15,451 nt of DNA from DATKEG01 sp035544515. GTDB taxonomy: Bacteria; Acidobacteriota; Vicinamibacteria; Fen-336. Location of the stretch: the NCBI GenBank assembly GCA_035544515.1, contig DATKEG010000245.1:1-15451 (forward strand). The letters run 5' to 3'. Below, piece after piece: positions 5,619 through 12,119 of the stretch (position 1 is its first letter; each line of letters opens with the position of its first letter). Both the position numbers and the translations under genes were made by a program. The notes beneath the pieces are model-generated. The model saw only the letters and a program-made list of their open reading frames with translations, was not told the origin of the DNA and made no database searches.

Positions 5619-7450
5619 GAGACACCTCCCGCCGGCGGCGGAGCCGGGGCTTCTTCGAGAATGGCGCGTTCGGCGGCGAGGCGGGCGACGTGCGCCGCCA
5701 GCTCGTCCACGCGCCGGGGACCCAGGTCGCCCTGCTGGCGGTGGCGCACGGACACGTTGCCCGCCTCCACCTCCTTGTCCCCCACCACCAGCATGTAGGG
5801 GACCTTCTGCACCTGGGCTTCGCGGATCTTGTAGCCCATCTTCTCGCTGCGGTCGTCCACGTTCACGCGCACCTTGGCCGCGCGCAGACAATCGGCCACG
5901 CGGTGCCCGTACTCCTGGTGGCGTTCGGCCACGGGGATCACCACCGCCTGCACGGGCGCCAGCCAGAGCGGGAAGGCACCCGCGTAATGCTCGATGAGCA
6001 CGCCGAAGAAGCGCTCCAGGCTGCCCAGGAGCGCGCGGTGGACCATGACCGGCTGGTGCGCCTTGCCGTCCTCGGCGATGTATTCCAGGGCGAAGCGGTT
6101 CGGGTTGTGGAAGTCCACCTGGATGGTGGAGCACTGCCACGCGCGGTCGAGGGCATCCTTGATCTTGATGTCGATCTTCGGCCCGTAGAAGACGCCTTCG
6201 CCCGGGTCCACCTGGTACGGCAGCTCCCGCGCCTCCAGGGCCTTGCGCAGGGCCGTGGTCGCCACGCTCCACTGTTCGTCGGTCCCGCTGGCCTTGTCCG
6301 GCTTCGTCGAGAGGTAGATGTCGTACCGGTCGAAGCCGAAGGTCCTCAGCACGTTGGTCACGAAGTCCAGCACGCGGGTGACCTCCGCGTCGAGCTGGCC
6401 GGGCGTGCAGAAGATGTGCGCGTCGTCCTGGGTGAACCCGCGCACGCGCATCAGGCCGTGGAGCACGCCCGACCGCTCGAACCGGTACACGGTGCCGAGC
6501 TCCGCGAAGCGCAGCGGCAGCTCGCGGTAGCTGCGCAGGCCCGACTTGTAGATCGTGATGTGGAACGGGCAGTTCATGGGCTTGAGCTGGTACTCCACGT
6601 CCTCGATCTCGATCGGCGAGTACATGTTGGCGCGGTAGTACTCGGTGTGCCCGCTCGTCTTCCAGAGGTCGAGCTTGGCGATGTGGGGGCTGTAGACGAG
6701 GTCGTAGCCGCCCGCGAGGTGCTCGTCGCGCCAGTAGTCCTCGACCTGCTTGCGGATGAAGCCGCCCTTGGGGTGCCAGAGGATGAGCCCCGCGCCCGTC
6801 TCGTCCGCGATGGAGAAGAGGTCGAGCTCGCGGCCGAGCTTGCGATGGTCGCGCCGCTTCGCCTCCTCCAGGCGGTGGAGGTGCCGCTCCAGCTCTTCCC
6901 GGGTGAAGAACGCGTACCCGTAGATGCGCTGCATCGACGGGTTGCCCTCCTTGCCCTTCCAGTAGGCCGCGGCCGGCTCCGGCTTGAGCTTGAAGGCCTG
7001 GATCTTGCCGGTGGACTCGAGGTGGGGGCCGAGGCAGAAGTCGATGAACTCGCCCATGGTGTAGCACTGCACGGGGTCGCCCGACTTCTCGCGGATCAGC
7101 TCGACCTTGAGGTGCTGGCCGCGCTTCGTGAACAGGTCCACCGCCTCCGGCTTGGGCAGGAGCTTCCTCTCGATGCGCCGGTTCTGCTTGACGATGTGGG
7201 CCATCTTCTTCTCGATGGCCGCCAGGTCGTCGGGCGTGAACGGCCTGGTCACCAGGAAGTCGTAGAAGAACCCGTCGTCGGTGGGCGGACCGATGCCGTA
7301 TTGCGCCTCGGGGAACAGCTCGGTGACCGCCGCGGCCAGCAGGTGCGCGGACGAGTGCCTGTAGATCTCGAGGGGTGAATCGGCCGGCTTGGTCTCGCCT
7401 GAAGGGCCGCTGCTGTCGGGAGGTTCCGGCGGGGTCGGAGACGACGACAT
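5615..7450 (-). CDS. thrS: Threonyl-tRNA synthetase lacking the TGS domain
   Basis: Charges tRNA-Thr and edits mischarged serine in the cytoplasm. The 611-residue product begins with about 25 Pro/Ser-rich residues in place of the N-terminal TGS domain. It then runs straight into the editing domain, with H32 and H36 (YRHSSAH) and C139 with GPH (141-143). In the class II core the zinc ligands are C294 (MNCPFH), H345 (QDDAHIFC) and H471 (MVHRALLGS). These correspond to E. coli C334, H385 and H511 with a constant offset of 40. The C-terminal anticodon domain includes KMGYKIREAQVQKVPYMLVVGDKE. An in-frame TAG lies directly before the ATG at 7450, so no longer form is possible without a frameshift. 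No strong Shine-Dalgarno is visible. tRNA-Val lies 56 bp upstream; infC overlaps downstream. Confidence 0.96.
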   Translation of the reverse strand: MSSSPTPPEPPDSSGPSGETKPADSPLEIYRHSSAHLLAAAVTELFPEAQYGIGPPTDDGFFYDFLVTRPFTPDDLAAIEKKMAHIVKQNRRIERKLLPKPEAVDLFTKRGQHLKVELIREKSGDPVQCYTMGEFIDFCLGPHLESTGKIQAFKLKPEPAAAYWKGKEGNPSMQRIYGYAFFTREELERHLHRLEEAKRRDHRKLGRELDLFSIADETGAGLILWHPKGGFIRKQVEDYWRDEHLAGGYDLVYSPHIAKLDLWKTSGHTEYYRANMYSPIEIEDVEYQLKPMNCPFHITIYKSGLRSYRELPLRFAELGTVYRFERSGVLHGLMRVRGFTQDDAHIFCTPGQLDAEVTRVLDFVTNVLRTFGFDRYDIYLSTKPDKASGTDEQWSVATTALRKALEARELPYQVDPGEGVFYGPKIDIKIKDALDRAWQCSTIQVDFHNPNRFALEYIAEDGKAHQPVMVHRALLGSLERFFGVLIEHYAGAFPLWLAPVQAVVIPVAERHQEYGHRVADCLRAAKVRVNVDDRSEKMGYKIREAQVQKVPYMLVVGDKEVEAGNVSVRHRQQGDLGPRRVDELAAHVARLAAERAILEEAPAPPPAGGVS

Positions 7451-7506
7451 CTAGTAGGAGTTCAGCATCGCGGAACAGTTCACCTTTGCCCGGGTCGCCG
7501 TCGTCG

Positions 7507-7581
7507 TGGTAGGCGCGGGTGGAATTGAACCACCGACCTCTTCCGTGTCAAGGAAGCGCTCTACCACTGAGCCACGCGCCT
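7507..7581 (-). tRNA. tRNA-Val, anticodon GAC, CCA encoded
   Basis: The minus strand folds as a full cloverleaf. The acceptor is AGGCGCG/CGCGCCT (7 bp) and the D arm is GCTC AGTGGTA GAGC. The anticodon stem is CTTCC/GGAAG with loop TTGACAC, so the anticodon GAC is at 7549-7547 and reads GUC/GUU. The variable loop is AGGTC, and the T arm is GGTGG TTCAATT CCACC. Discriminator A (7510) and CCA (7509-7507) are encoded. It lies between a sigma70-type promoter and thrS on the same strand, so it probably heads the thrS operon transcript and is cut out of it. Confidence 0.97.
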
Positions 7582-7597
7582 GGGGGACAAGGAACGA

Positions 7598-7627
7598 ATG
7601 TTAGCGGACGCGACCGATGAGTGTCAA
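7598..7627 (-). promoter_or_regulatory. Promoter of tRNA-Val and probably of the thrS operon
   Basis: Minus strand: perfect TTGACA (7627-7622), 18-bp spacer, TAACAT (7603-7598; 4 of 6). The predicted start near 7591 leaves about 10 nt before the mature tRNA. I see no equally good promoter between the tRNA and thrS. Confidence 0.65.
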
Positions 7628-7666
7628 CGCCGCCCGCCCGTGACCCGTGACCCGCCGGACGGCCCC

Positions 7667-7790
7667 CAACGGATGAAACGCAGAGAGCGCAGAGATCCGC
7701 AGAGAGCGCGGAGAAAGGAGGAAAAACGATTCCCTCCCTGATCCTCTGCGGTCTCTGCGTCCCTCTGCGTTCTCTGCGTTGGTTCCGTTG
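7667..7790. repeat. 124-bp imperfect palindrome of CGCAGAG heptamers
   Basis: Four CGCAGAG-type heptamers start at 7679, 7688, 7698 and 7707 (the last is CGCGGAG). Four inverted copies CTCTGCG start at 7744, 7753, 7763 and 7772. The spacing is 9-10-9 in both arms. Outer ends are CAACGGA (7667-7673) and TCCGTTG (7784-7790), and the centre has GGAGGAA...TTCCCTCC. The whole element can fold as one long stem of about 45 bp. It starts 10 bp after the arginase stop codon and ends about 40 bp before the tRNA promoter. It fills most of the 218-bp gap between the tRNA and arginase and holds no believable gene. I recall CTCTGCG-type intergenic repeats in many environmental genomes, sometimes mis-annotated as short ORFs, but could not check. 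Confidence 0.85.
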
Positions 7791-7799
7791 AGCCCGTCG

Positions 7800-8714
7800 T
7801 CAGAGGATCTTCTTGCCCAGCAGGGAGGCCAGGAGGCCCACGCCGAGCTTGGCCGTGCGGTTGCGGTGGTCGAGGACGGGGTTGACCTCCACGAACTCGG
7901 CCGACAGGACCTGCTCCGTGTCCGCCAGCATCTCCATGGCCAGGTGCGCCTCGCGGTAGGACATGCCGCCCGGCGAGGGCGTGCCGACACCGGGGGCGTG
8001 CTCGGGGTCGACGCCGTCGAGGTCGAAGCTGACGTGGATCCCCGCCGTGCCGCTGGTCGCCCGCTTGATGGCCTCCTCCATGACCGCGCGCATCCCCCGT
8101 TCGTCGATGTCGCGCATGGTGAAGGCCCCGATGCCCGACTGCCGGATCGTCTCGCGCTCGGCCGGGTCCACGTCGCGCAGGCCGACCACCGCCGCCCGCG
8201 CGCCCTCCACCATGGGCGCCGTCCCGCCCAGGCCGACCAGGCTCGGCTCGCCGAAGCCCAGGGCGACCGCGAGCGGCATGCCGTGGATGTTGCCGCTGGG
8301 CGAGGTCTCGGGCGTGTTCATGTCGCCGTGGGCGTCGAACCAGATGAGCCCGATCTTCCGCTGCCGGTCGCGGTGGAACCTGGAGACGCCCGCGATCGTG
8401 CCCATGGCGATCGAGTGGTCGCCGCCGAGCACCAGGGGGAGCCGGCCGGCGCCGAGCAGCTCCACCACGCGGTCGCGCAGCCGCTCGCAGGTGTCGCGGA
8501 TCTCGCGCAGGTACTTGCGCCGGGGATCGCCCGGCTCCTGCGTCTCCTGGATCGAGACCGGCACGTCGCCCGCGTCCCGCACGTCGTAGCCGAGCTCGCG
8601 CAGCGCGTCGTGGAGATGCGCCTGCCGGAACGCGGACGGCCCCATGTCGACGCCGCGCCGGCCCGCCCCGAGGTCCAGGGGAACGCCGATCACGCTGATC
8701 CCGCGCACGCCCAT
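7800..8714 (-). CDS. rocF: Arginase
   Basis: Hydrolyses L-arginine to ornithine and urea with a two-Mn centre. The 304-residue product has the complete metal site: H100 (GGDHS), D127, H129 and D131 (WFDAHGDMN), D231 and D233 (SFDLDGVDP). It also has the substrate region SGNIHGMPLAVALG (140-153) and the C-terminal EFVEVNPVLD. The length (about 300) and the GMPLA motif favour true arginase over agmatinase or formiminoglutamase. The ATG at 8714 has no Shine-Dalgarno; the predicted transcription start is the A of the ATG itself. It diverges from the pilus ATPase gene. No other arginine catabolic gene is in the window. Confidence 0.93.
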   Translation of the reverse strand: MGVRGISVIGVPLDLGAGRRGVDMGPSAFRQAHLHDALRELGYDVRDAGDVPVSIQETQEPGDPRRKYLREIRDTCERLRDRVVELLGAGRLPLVLGGDHSIAMGTIAGVSRFHRDRQRKIGLIWFDAHGDMNTPETSPSGNIHGMPLAVALGFGEPSLVGLGGTAPMVEGARAAVVGLRDVDPAERETIRQSGIGAFTMRDIDERGMRAVMEEAIKRATSGTAGIHVSFDLDGVDPEHAPGVGTPSPGGMSYREAHLAMEMLADTEQVLSAEFVEVNPVLDHRNRTAKLGVGLLASLLGKKIL

Positions 8715-8720
8715 GCACCG

Positions 8721-8749
8721 ATGCTAGGTTTCGTCTCGCGTTCTGGCAA
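8721..8749 (-). promoter_or_regulatory. Arginase promoter, leaderless arrangement
   Basis: Minus strand: TTGCCA (8749-8744; 5 of 6 to the -35), 17-bp spacer, TAGCAT (8726-8721; 4 of 6 to the -10). The start codon A (8714) is the seventh base after the -10 box, where transcription normally begins. This predicts an mRNA without a 5' leader and explains the lack of a Shine-Dalgarno. Confidence 0.6.
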
Positions 8750-8766
8750 ACGGGCCGGTCCGGCGG

Positions 8767-8795
8767 TTGACCTCTCCCTCCGGGGTTCCCATAAT
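8767..8795 (+). promoter_or_regulatory. Promoter of the PilB/GspE-type ATPase gene, leaderless arrangement
   Basis: TTGACC (8767-8772; 5 of 6), 17-bp spacer, CATAAT (8790-8795; 5 of 6). The expected start is 8801-8804, and the ATG is at 8807, so the leader would be at most about 6 nt with no room for a Shine-Dalgarno. It lies beside the divergent arginase promoter; the two -35 boxes are 17 bp apart. Confidence 0.7.
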
Positions 8796-8806
8796 CCTCC
8801 GCAGCC

Positions 8807-10558
8807 ATGGGCACGCCCCCGCCGCGAAGAGCGAGCGACGCCACCGCCGCCGCGGGCGAAACGACGACCGACCTCCTGGCCCTGCTCGTCGCGCACGGCG
8901 TGCTCACGCCGGAGCAGGTGGACCGCGTGCGCCGGACCGCGCGCCTCAACTCCGTCACCGCCGAGCAGTCGGTCCTCCAGCTCGGCTTCGCCAACGACAT
9001 CCAGATCGCGCAGGCGCTGGCCGCCGAGAGCGGGCTCCCCTACGTCAAGATCAACCCGCTCGACCTCGACCTCGACGTGGTGACCAAGGGCATCGCGGGC
9101 CCGTTCGCGCGCAAACACGGCCTGGTCGCCATCTCCAAGACCGCCGACACCATCACGGTGGCCGTGCACGACCCGTTCGCGCCCTTCCCCGCCGACGACA
9201 TCAAGCGCGTCACCGGGCTCGAGGTCGCGCGCGTGGTGGCCACGCGCGGCGACGTGGAGGCCATCAACAAGGGCTTCTACGACCTGCACACCAGCCTGAA
9301 GACGGCCGAGAAGCAGCTCACGGCCAGCCGCCTGTCCGGAATGGACCTCGCCAACCAGGAGTTCCTCTCCGGGGAGACGAAGGAGCTCGACCCCGCGGCC
9401 GCCCCCGTGGTCAAGGCCCTCGACCACATCCTGGGCTACGCCTTCGAGCAGCGCGCCTCCGACATCCACTTCGAGCCCAAGCGCGAGCTGACGCTGGTAC
9501 GCCTGCGCATCGACGGCATCCTGCACGACGTGCACCTCATTCCCAAGATCGTCTACCAGGCGGTCATCTCCCGCATCAAGCTCCTGTCCGGGCTCAACCT
9601 GGCGGAGAAGCGCCGGCCGCAGGACGGGCGCATCAAACGCGAGCAGGGGGGCCGCGAGATCGAGCTGCGCGTGTCCACCATGCCCACCGCGTTCGGCGAG
9701 AAGGCCGTGCTGCGCATCTTCGACCCGGACGTGCTGCTCAAGGGCCTCGACCAGCTCGGCCTGCCCACGCGCGACCTGCCGCGGATCTACGACTTCATCT
9801 CCCGTCCCAACGGCATCATCCTGGTCACCGGTCCCACCGGCAGCGGCAAGACCACCACGCTCTACTCCGTGCTCAAGCACCTCTCCAAGCCGGAGGTGAA
9901 CATCGTCACCATCGAGGACCCGATCGAGATGGTCTTCGAGGACTTCAACCAGGTGGCGGTGCGGCCGCAGATCGACGTCACGTTCGCCAGCGCGCTGCGC
10001 ACCGTGCTCCGGCAGGACCCCGACATCATCATGGTGGGCGAGATCCGCGATACGGAGACGGCGGAGCACGCGGTGCAGGCCGCCCGCACCGGCCACCTGG
10101 TGCTCTCCACGCTGCACACCAACGACTCCGCCTCCTCCATCACGCGGCTGCTCGACCTGGGCATCCCCCACTTCCTCATCACCTCCACCCTCATCGGCGT
10201 GCTGGCCCAGCGCCTGGTGCGCGAGATCTGCGACCATTGCGTGGAAGAATACGTGCCCACCGCGGAAGAGGCCGCCCTCCTCCGGATGCCGCTCGAGAAG
10301 CTGCAGCAGTACCGCTTCAAGCGCGGGCGGGGCTGCCTGCACTGCCGCACCACCGGTTACAGCGGGCGCGTGGGCGTGTACGAGGTGCTGCCCATCACGG
10401 ACAAGGTTCGCGCGCTGGTGACCGCGCAGAGCGGCTCGCCCGACATCTTCAAGGCGGCGCGCGAGGAGGGCATGCGCACGCTGCGCGAGGCCGCGGTGGA
10501 GAAGGTGTTCCGCGGGATCACCACCACCACCGAGATGGCGCGGGTCACGGGCAAGTGA
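8807..10558 (+). CDS. Type IV pilus / type II secretion assembly ATPase (PilB/GspE family)
   Basis: Hexameric cytoplasmic ATPase that drives pilin or pseudopilin polymerisation. The 583-residue product has an N-terminal GspE/MshEN-type domain (about 20-160), then ASDIHFEP (217-224) and LRIDGILH (233-240) of the second N-domain. Walker A is GPTGSGKTT (342-350), the Asp box is TIEDPIE (368-374), Walker B is DPDIIMVGEIRD (404-415), and the His box is TGHLVLSTLHTND (428-440). A tetracysteine zinc motif (C475, C478, C510, C513) marks assembly ATPases rather than the retraction ATPase PilT. The ATG at 8807 directly follows a promoter. No pilC, pilT, pilin or gsp gene is adjacent, so PilB and GspE cannot be told apart here. 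The SDR gene follows after 22 bp. Confidence 0.92.
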   Translation: MGTPPPRRASDATAAAGETTTDLLALLVAHGVLTPEQVDRVRRTARLNSVTAEQSVLQLGFANDIQIAQALAAESGLPYVKINPLDLDLDVVTKGIAGPFARKHGLVAISKTADTITVAVHDPFAPFPADDIKRVTGLEVARVVATRGDVEAINKGFYDLHTSLKTAEKQLTASRLSGMDLANQEFLSGETKELDPAAAPVVKALDHILGYAFEQRASDIHFEPKRELTLVRLRIDGILHDVHLIPKIVYQAVISRIKLLSGLNLAEKRRPQDGRIKREQGGREIELRVSTMPTAFGEKAVLRIFDPDVLLKGLDQLGLPTRDLPRIYDFISRPNGIILVTGPTGSGKTTTLYSVLKHLSKPEVNIVTIEDPIEMVFEDFNQVAVRPQIDVTFASALRTVLRQDPDIIMVGEIRDTETAEHAVQAARTGHLVLSTLHTNDSASSITRLLDLGIPHFLITSTLIGVLAQRLVREICDHCVEEYVPTAEEAALLRMPLEKLQQYRFKRGRGCLHCRTTGYSGRVGVYEVLPITDKVRALVTAQSGSPDIFKAAREEGMRTLREAAVEKVFRGITTTTEMARVTGK

Positions 10559-10580
10559 GCGGGACCCCCCGAGTCCGCCC

Positions 10581-11351
10581 ATGAACCGCCCGCCCAACGG
10601 CGACGCGCGCGACGCCGTCCGCGACAAGGTCGTCCTGATCACGGGCAGCGGCCGCGGCCTGGGCGCCCACCTCGCGCGCGCGGCGGCCGAGAGCCGGGCG
10701 CGCGTGGTCATCAACTGCCGGGCCGAGGCGCGCCGGGCCGAGGCGCTGGGCGAGGACATCCAGAAGCGCGGAGGCCACGCCCTGGTCTGTCGCGCGGACG
10801 TCACGGACTACGGCGAGGCGCAGGGGCTGGTCGAGGAGACCGTGCGCGCCTTTGGCCGCGTCGACGTGCTCGTCAACACGGTGGGCTCCTTCGCCTGGAA
10901 GCCGGTGGCGGAGACCGAGCCGGCGGAATGGCGGGCCATGCTCGCCTCCAACCTCGACTCCGTGTACCACATGTCGCGCCTCGTGCTGCCGCACATGCGC
11001 AAGCACCACTGGGGCCGCATCGTGAACCTCGGGTCGGTGGGCGCCGAGCGGACCTTCGGCCAGGCCAAGGTCGCGGCGTACTCCGCGGCGAAGTCGGCGG
11101 TGGTCGCCTTCTCGAAGGCGCTGGCCCTGGAGGAAGCGCGCTGCGGCATCACGGTGAACGTGGTGAGCCCGGGCGTCCTGGCCGACGGCGACGAGAGCGC
11201 CCACGCGATCGACCAGTCGGCCGACCGCATCCCCGTCGGCCGCCCCGGCTCGCCCGAAGACGTGGTGCGCGCGGTGCTGTTCTTCGCCTCCCCCGCCGCC
11301 GACTTCGTGACCGGCCAGGTGCTCGACGTCGCCGGCGGCTGGCGCCTCTAG
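10581..11351 (+). CDS. Short-chain dehydrogenase/reductase, FabG-like
   Basis: NAD(P)-dependent oxidoreductase with a Rossmann fold, 256 residues, cytoplasmic. Seen: TGSGRGLG cofactor loop (21-28), RADVTD (71-76), N124 (ASNLDS), catalytic S152 (NLGSVG), Y167 and K171 (YSAAK), and ITVNVVSPG after the active site. The usual NNAG motif reads NTVG (99-102), a variant seen in some SDRs. It ends with FVTGQVLDVAGGW, typical of the FabG-like classical group. The basic residues after the second strand (INCRAEARR) would fit NADP(H). It lies 22 bp after the ATPase gene on the same strand and is probably co-transcribed, with no obvious functional link. The substrate cannot be read from sequence, and it need not be the fatty-acid FabG. 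Confidence 0.88.
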   Translation: MNRPPNGDARDAVRDKVVLITGSGRGLGAHLARAAAESRARVVINCRAEARRAEALGEDIQKRGGHALVCRADVTDYGEAQGLVEETVRAFGRVDVLVNTVGSFAWKPVAETEPAEWRAMLASNLDSVYHMSRLVLPHMRKHHWGRIVNLGSVGAERTFGQAKVAAYSAAKSAVVAFSKALALEEARCGITVNVVSPGVLADGDESAHAIDQSADRIPVGRPGSPEDVVRAVLFFASPAADFVTGQVLDVAGGWRL

Positions 11352-11361
11352 ATGACGTCGA

Positions 11362-11396
11362 CCGGACACGTCCAGACCGGGTCCTCCGTGTACCGG
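11362..11396 (+). terminator. Hairpin after the SDR gene, possible terminator
   Basis: CCGG-A-CACG (11362-11370) pairs with CGTG-TA-CCGG (11387-11396), with a smaller GAC/GTC pairing inside. It begins 11 bp past the SDR stop. No T-run follows, so termination is uncertain; in such GC-rich genomes hairpins without U-tracts often lie at operon ends. Confidence 0.3.
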
Positions 11397-11444
11397 GCCA
11401 CCTGCCGGCCTCCCGCGTTCTAGACTGGGGGGGGGACGGTCGCC

Positions 11445-12119
11445 ATGAGGCACACGACGGAGACGGACCGGGCCGTCCGGCTGCAGGTCGCCGGGGTCGC
11501 CCTCGCGGGAGACCTCACGCTGCCCGCCGCGGCGCGAGGTGTCGTGCTCTTCGCGCACGGCTCGGGCAGCAGCCGCCACAGCCCGCGCAACCGGTACGTC
11601 GCCCGCGTGCTGCGCGAGGCCGGGGTGGGGACGCTGCTCATGGACCTGCTCACGCGCGAGGAGGAGAGGGCGGAGGCCGCCACCGGCCACCTCCGTTTCG
11701 ACATCCCCTTGCTCGCGGGACGGCTGGGCACCGCCATCGAATGGCTGGCCGCCGACAGCGAGACCCGGGACCTGCCGGTGGGCCTGTTCGGCGCGAGCAC
11801 GGGCGGCGGGGCGGCGCTCGTGGCCGCCTCCGAGCGTCCCGCGGCCGTGCACGCCGTCGTCTCGCGCGGCGGGCGACCCGACCTCGCGGGAGAAGCCCTC
11901 GCCGGCGTGCGCGCGCCGACGCTCCTCGTCGTGGGCGAGCGCGATCACGCGGTGATCGCCATGAACCGCGACGCGCTGGCCCGCCTGCCGTGCGAGAAGC
12001 GGCTGGAGATCGTGCCCGGGGCGAGCCACCTGTTCGAAGAGCCCGGCACGCTGGAGCGCGTGGCGCTCCTGGCCGCGGGCTGGTTCGAGCGCTACCTCAG
12101 GCCGGCGCCGCGGCGGTGA
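11445..12119 (+). CDS. Alpha/beta hydrolase, dienelactone hydrolase type
   Basis: Small cytoplasmic serine hydrolase, 224 residues, with no signal peptide. Seen: LFAHGSGSSRHSPRN (35-49; oxyanion region), nucleophile elbow GASTGGG with S118, D167 in VGERDHAV, and H195 in PGASHLFEEPG, giving a complete Ser-Asp-His triad. The HGSGSSRxSPRN and GASTGGGAA signatures match the group often found fused or next to phosphoribosyltransferase domains; no such domain is present here. The physiological substrate is unknown. The ATG at 11445 follows a run of nine G (11427-11435). The last 23 bp overlap, tail to tail, the end of the MEMO-family gene on the other strand. Confidence 0.85.
   Translation: MRHTTETDRAVRLQVAGVALAGDLTLPAAARGVVLFAHGSGSSRHSPRNRYVARVLREAGVGTLLMDLLTREEERAEAATGHLRFDIPLLAGRLGTAIEWLAADSETRDLPVGLFGASTGGGAALVAASERPAAVHAVVSRGGRPDLAGEALAGVRAPTLLVVGERDHAVIAMNRDALARLPCEKRLEIVPGASHLFEEPGTLERVALLAAGWFERYLRPAPRR

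Noticed and set aside
5690..7378. 562-codon open frame antisense to thrS
   Set aside because: It lies wholly on the opposite strand of a clear ThrRS gene. The translation is His/Val/Leu/Arg-rich with no domain, as expected for the complement of a high-GC gene.
7451..7506. T-box or other riboswitch leader before thrS
   Set aside because: Only 56 bp separate the tRNA from thrS, with no specifier stem, T-box motif or terminator. None was seen before pheS either.
7676..7785. Possible CRISPR-like array from the repeated heptamers
   Set aside because: Units are 7 bp with 2-3 bp between them and arranged as inverted arms; there are no spacers and no cas genes.
7624..7990. Open frames through the CGCAGAG repeat with Ser/Leu/Arg-rich tails such as LRALCGSLRSLRFIRW
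   Set aside because: The protein sequence is just the translation of the heptamer palindrome, and the rest is the wrong frame of arginase.
8690..10804. 704-codon open frame antisense to the pilus ATPase gene
   Set aside because: It spans a gene with all its catalytic motifs and extends into the SDR gene; the composition is that of an antisense shadow.
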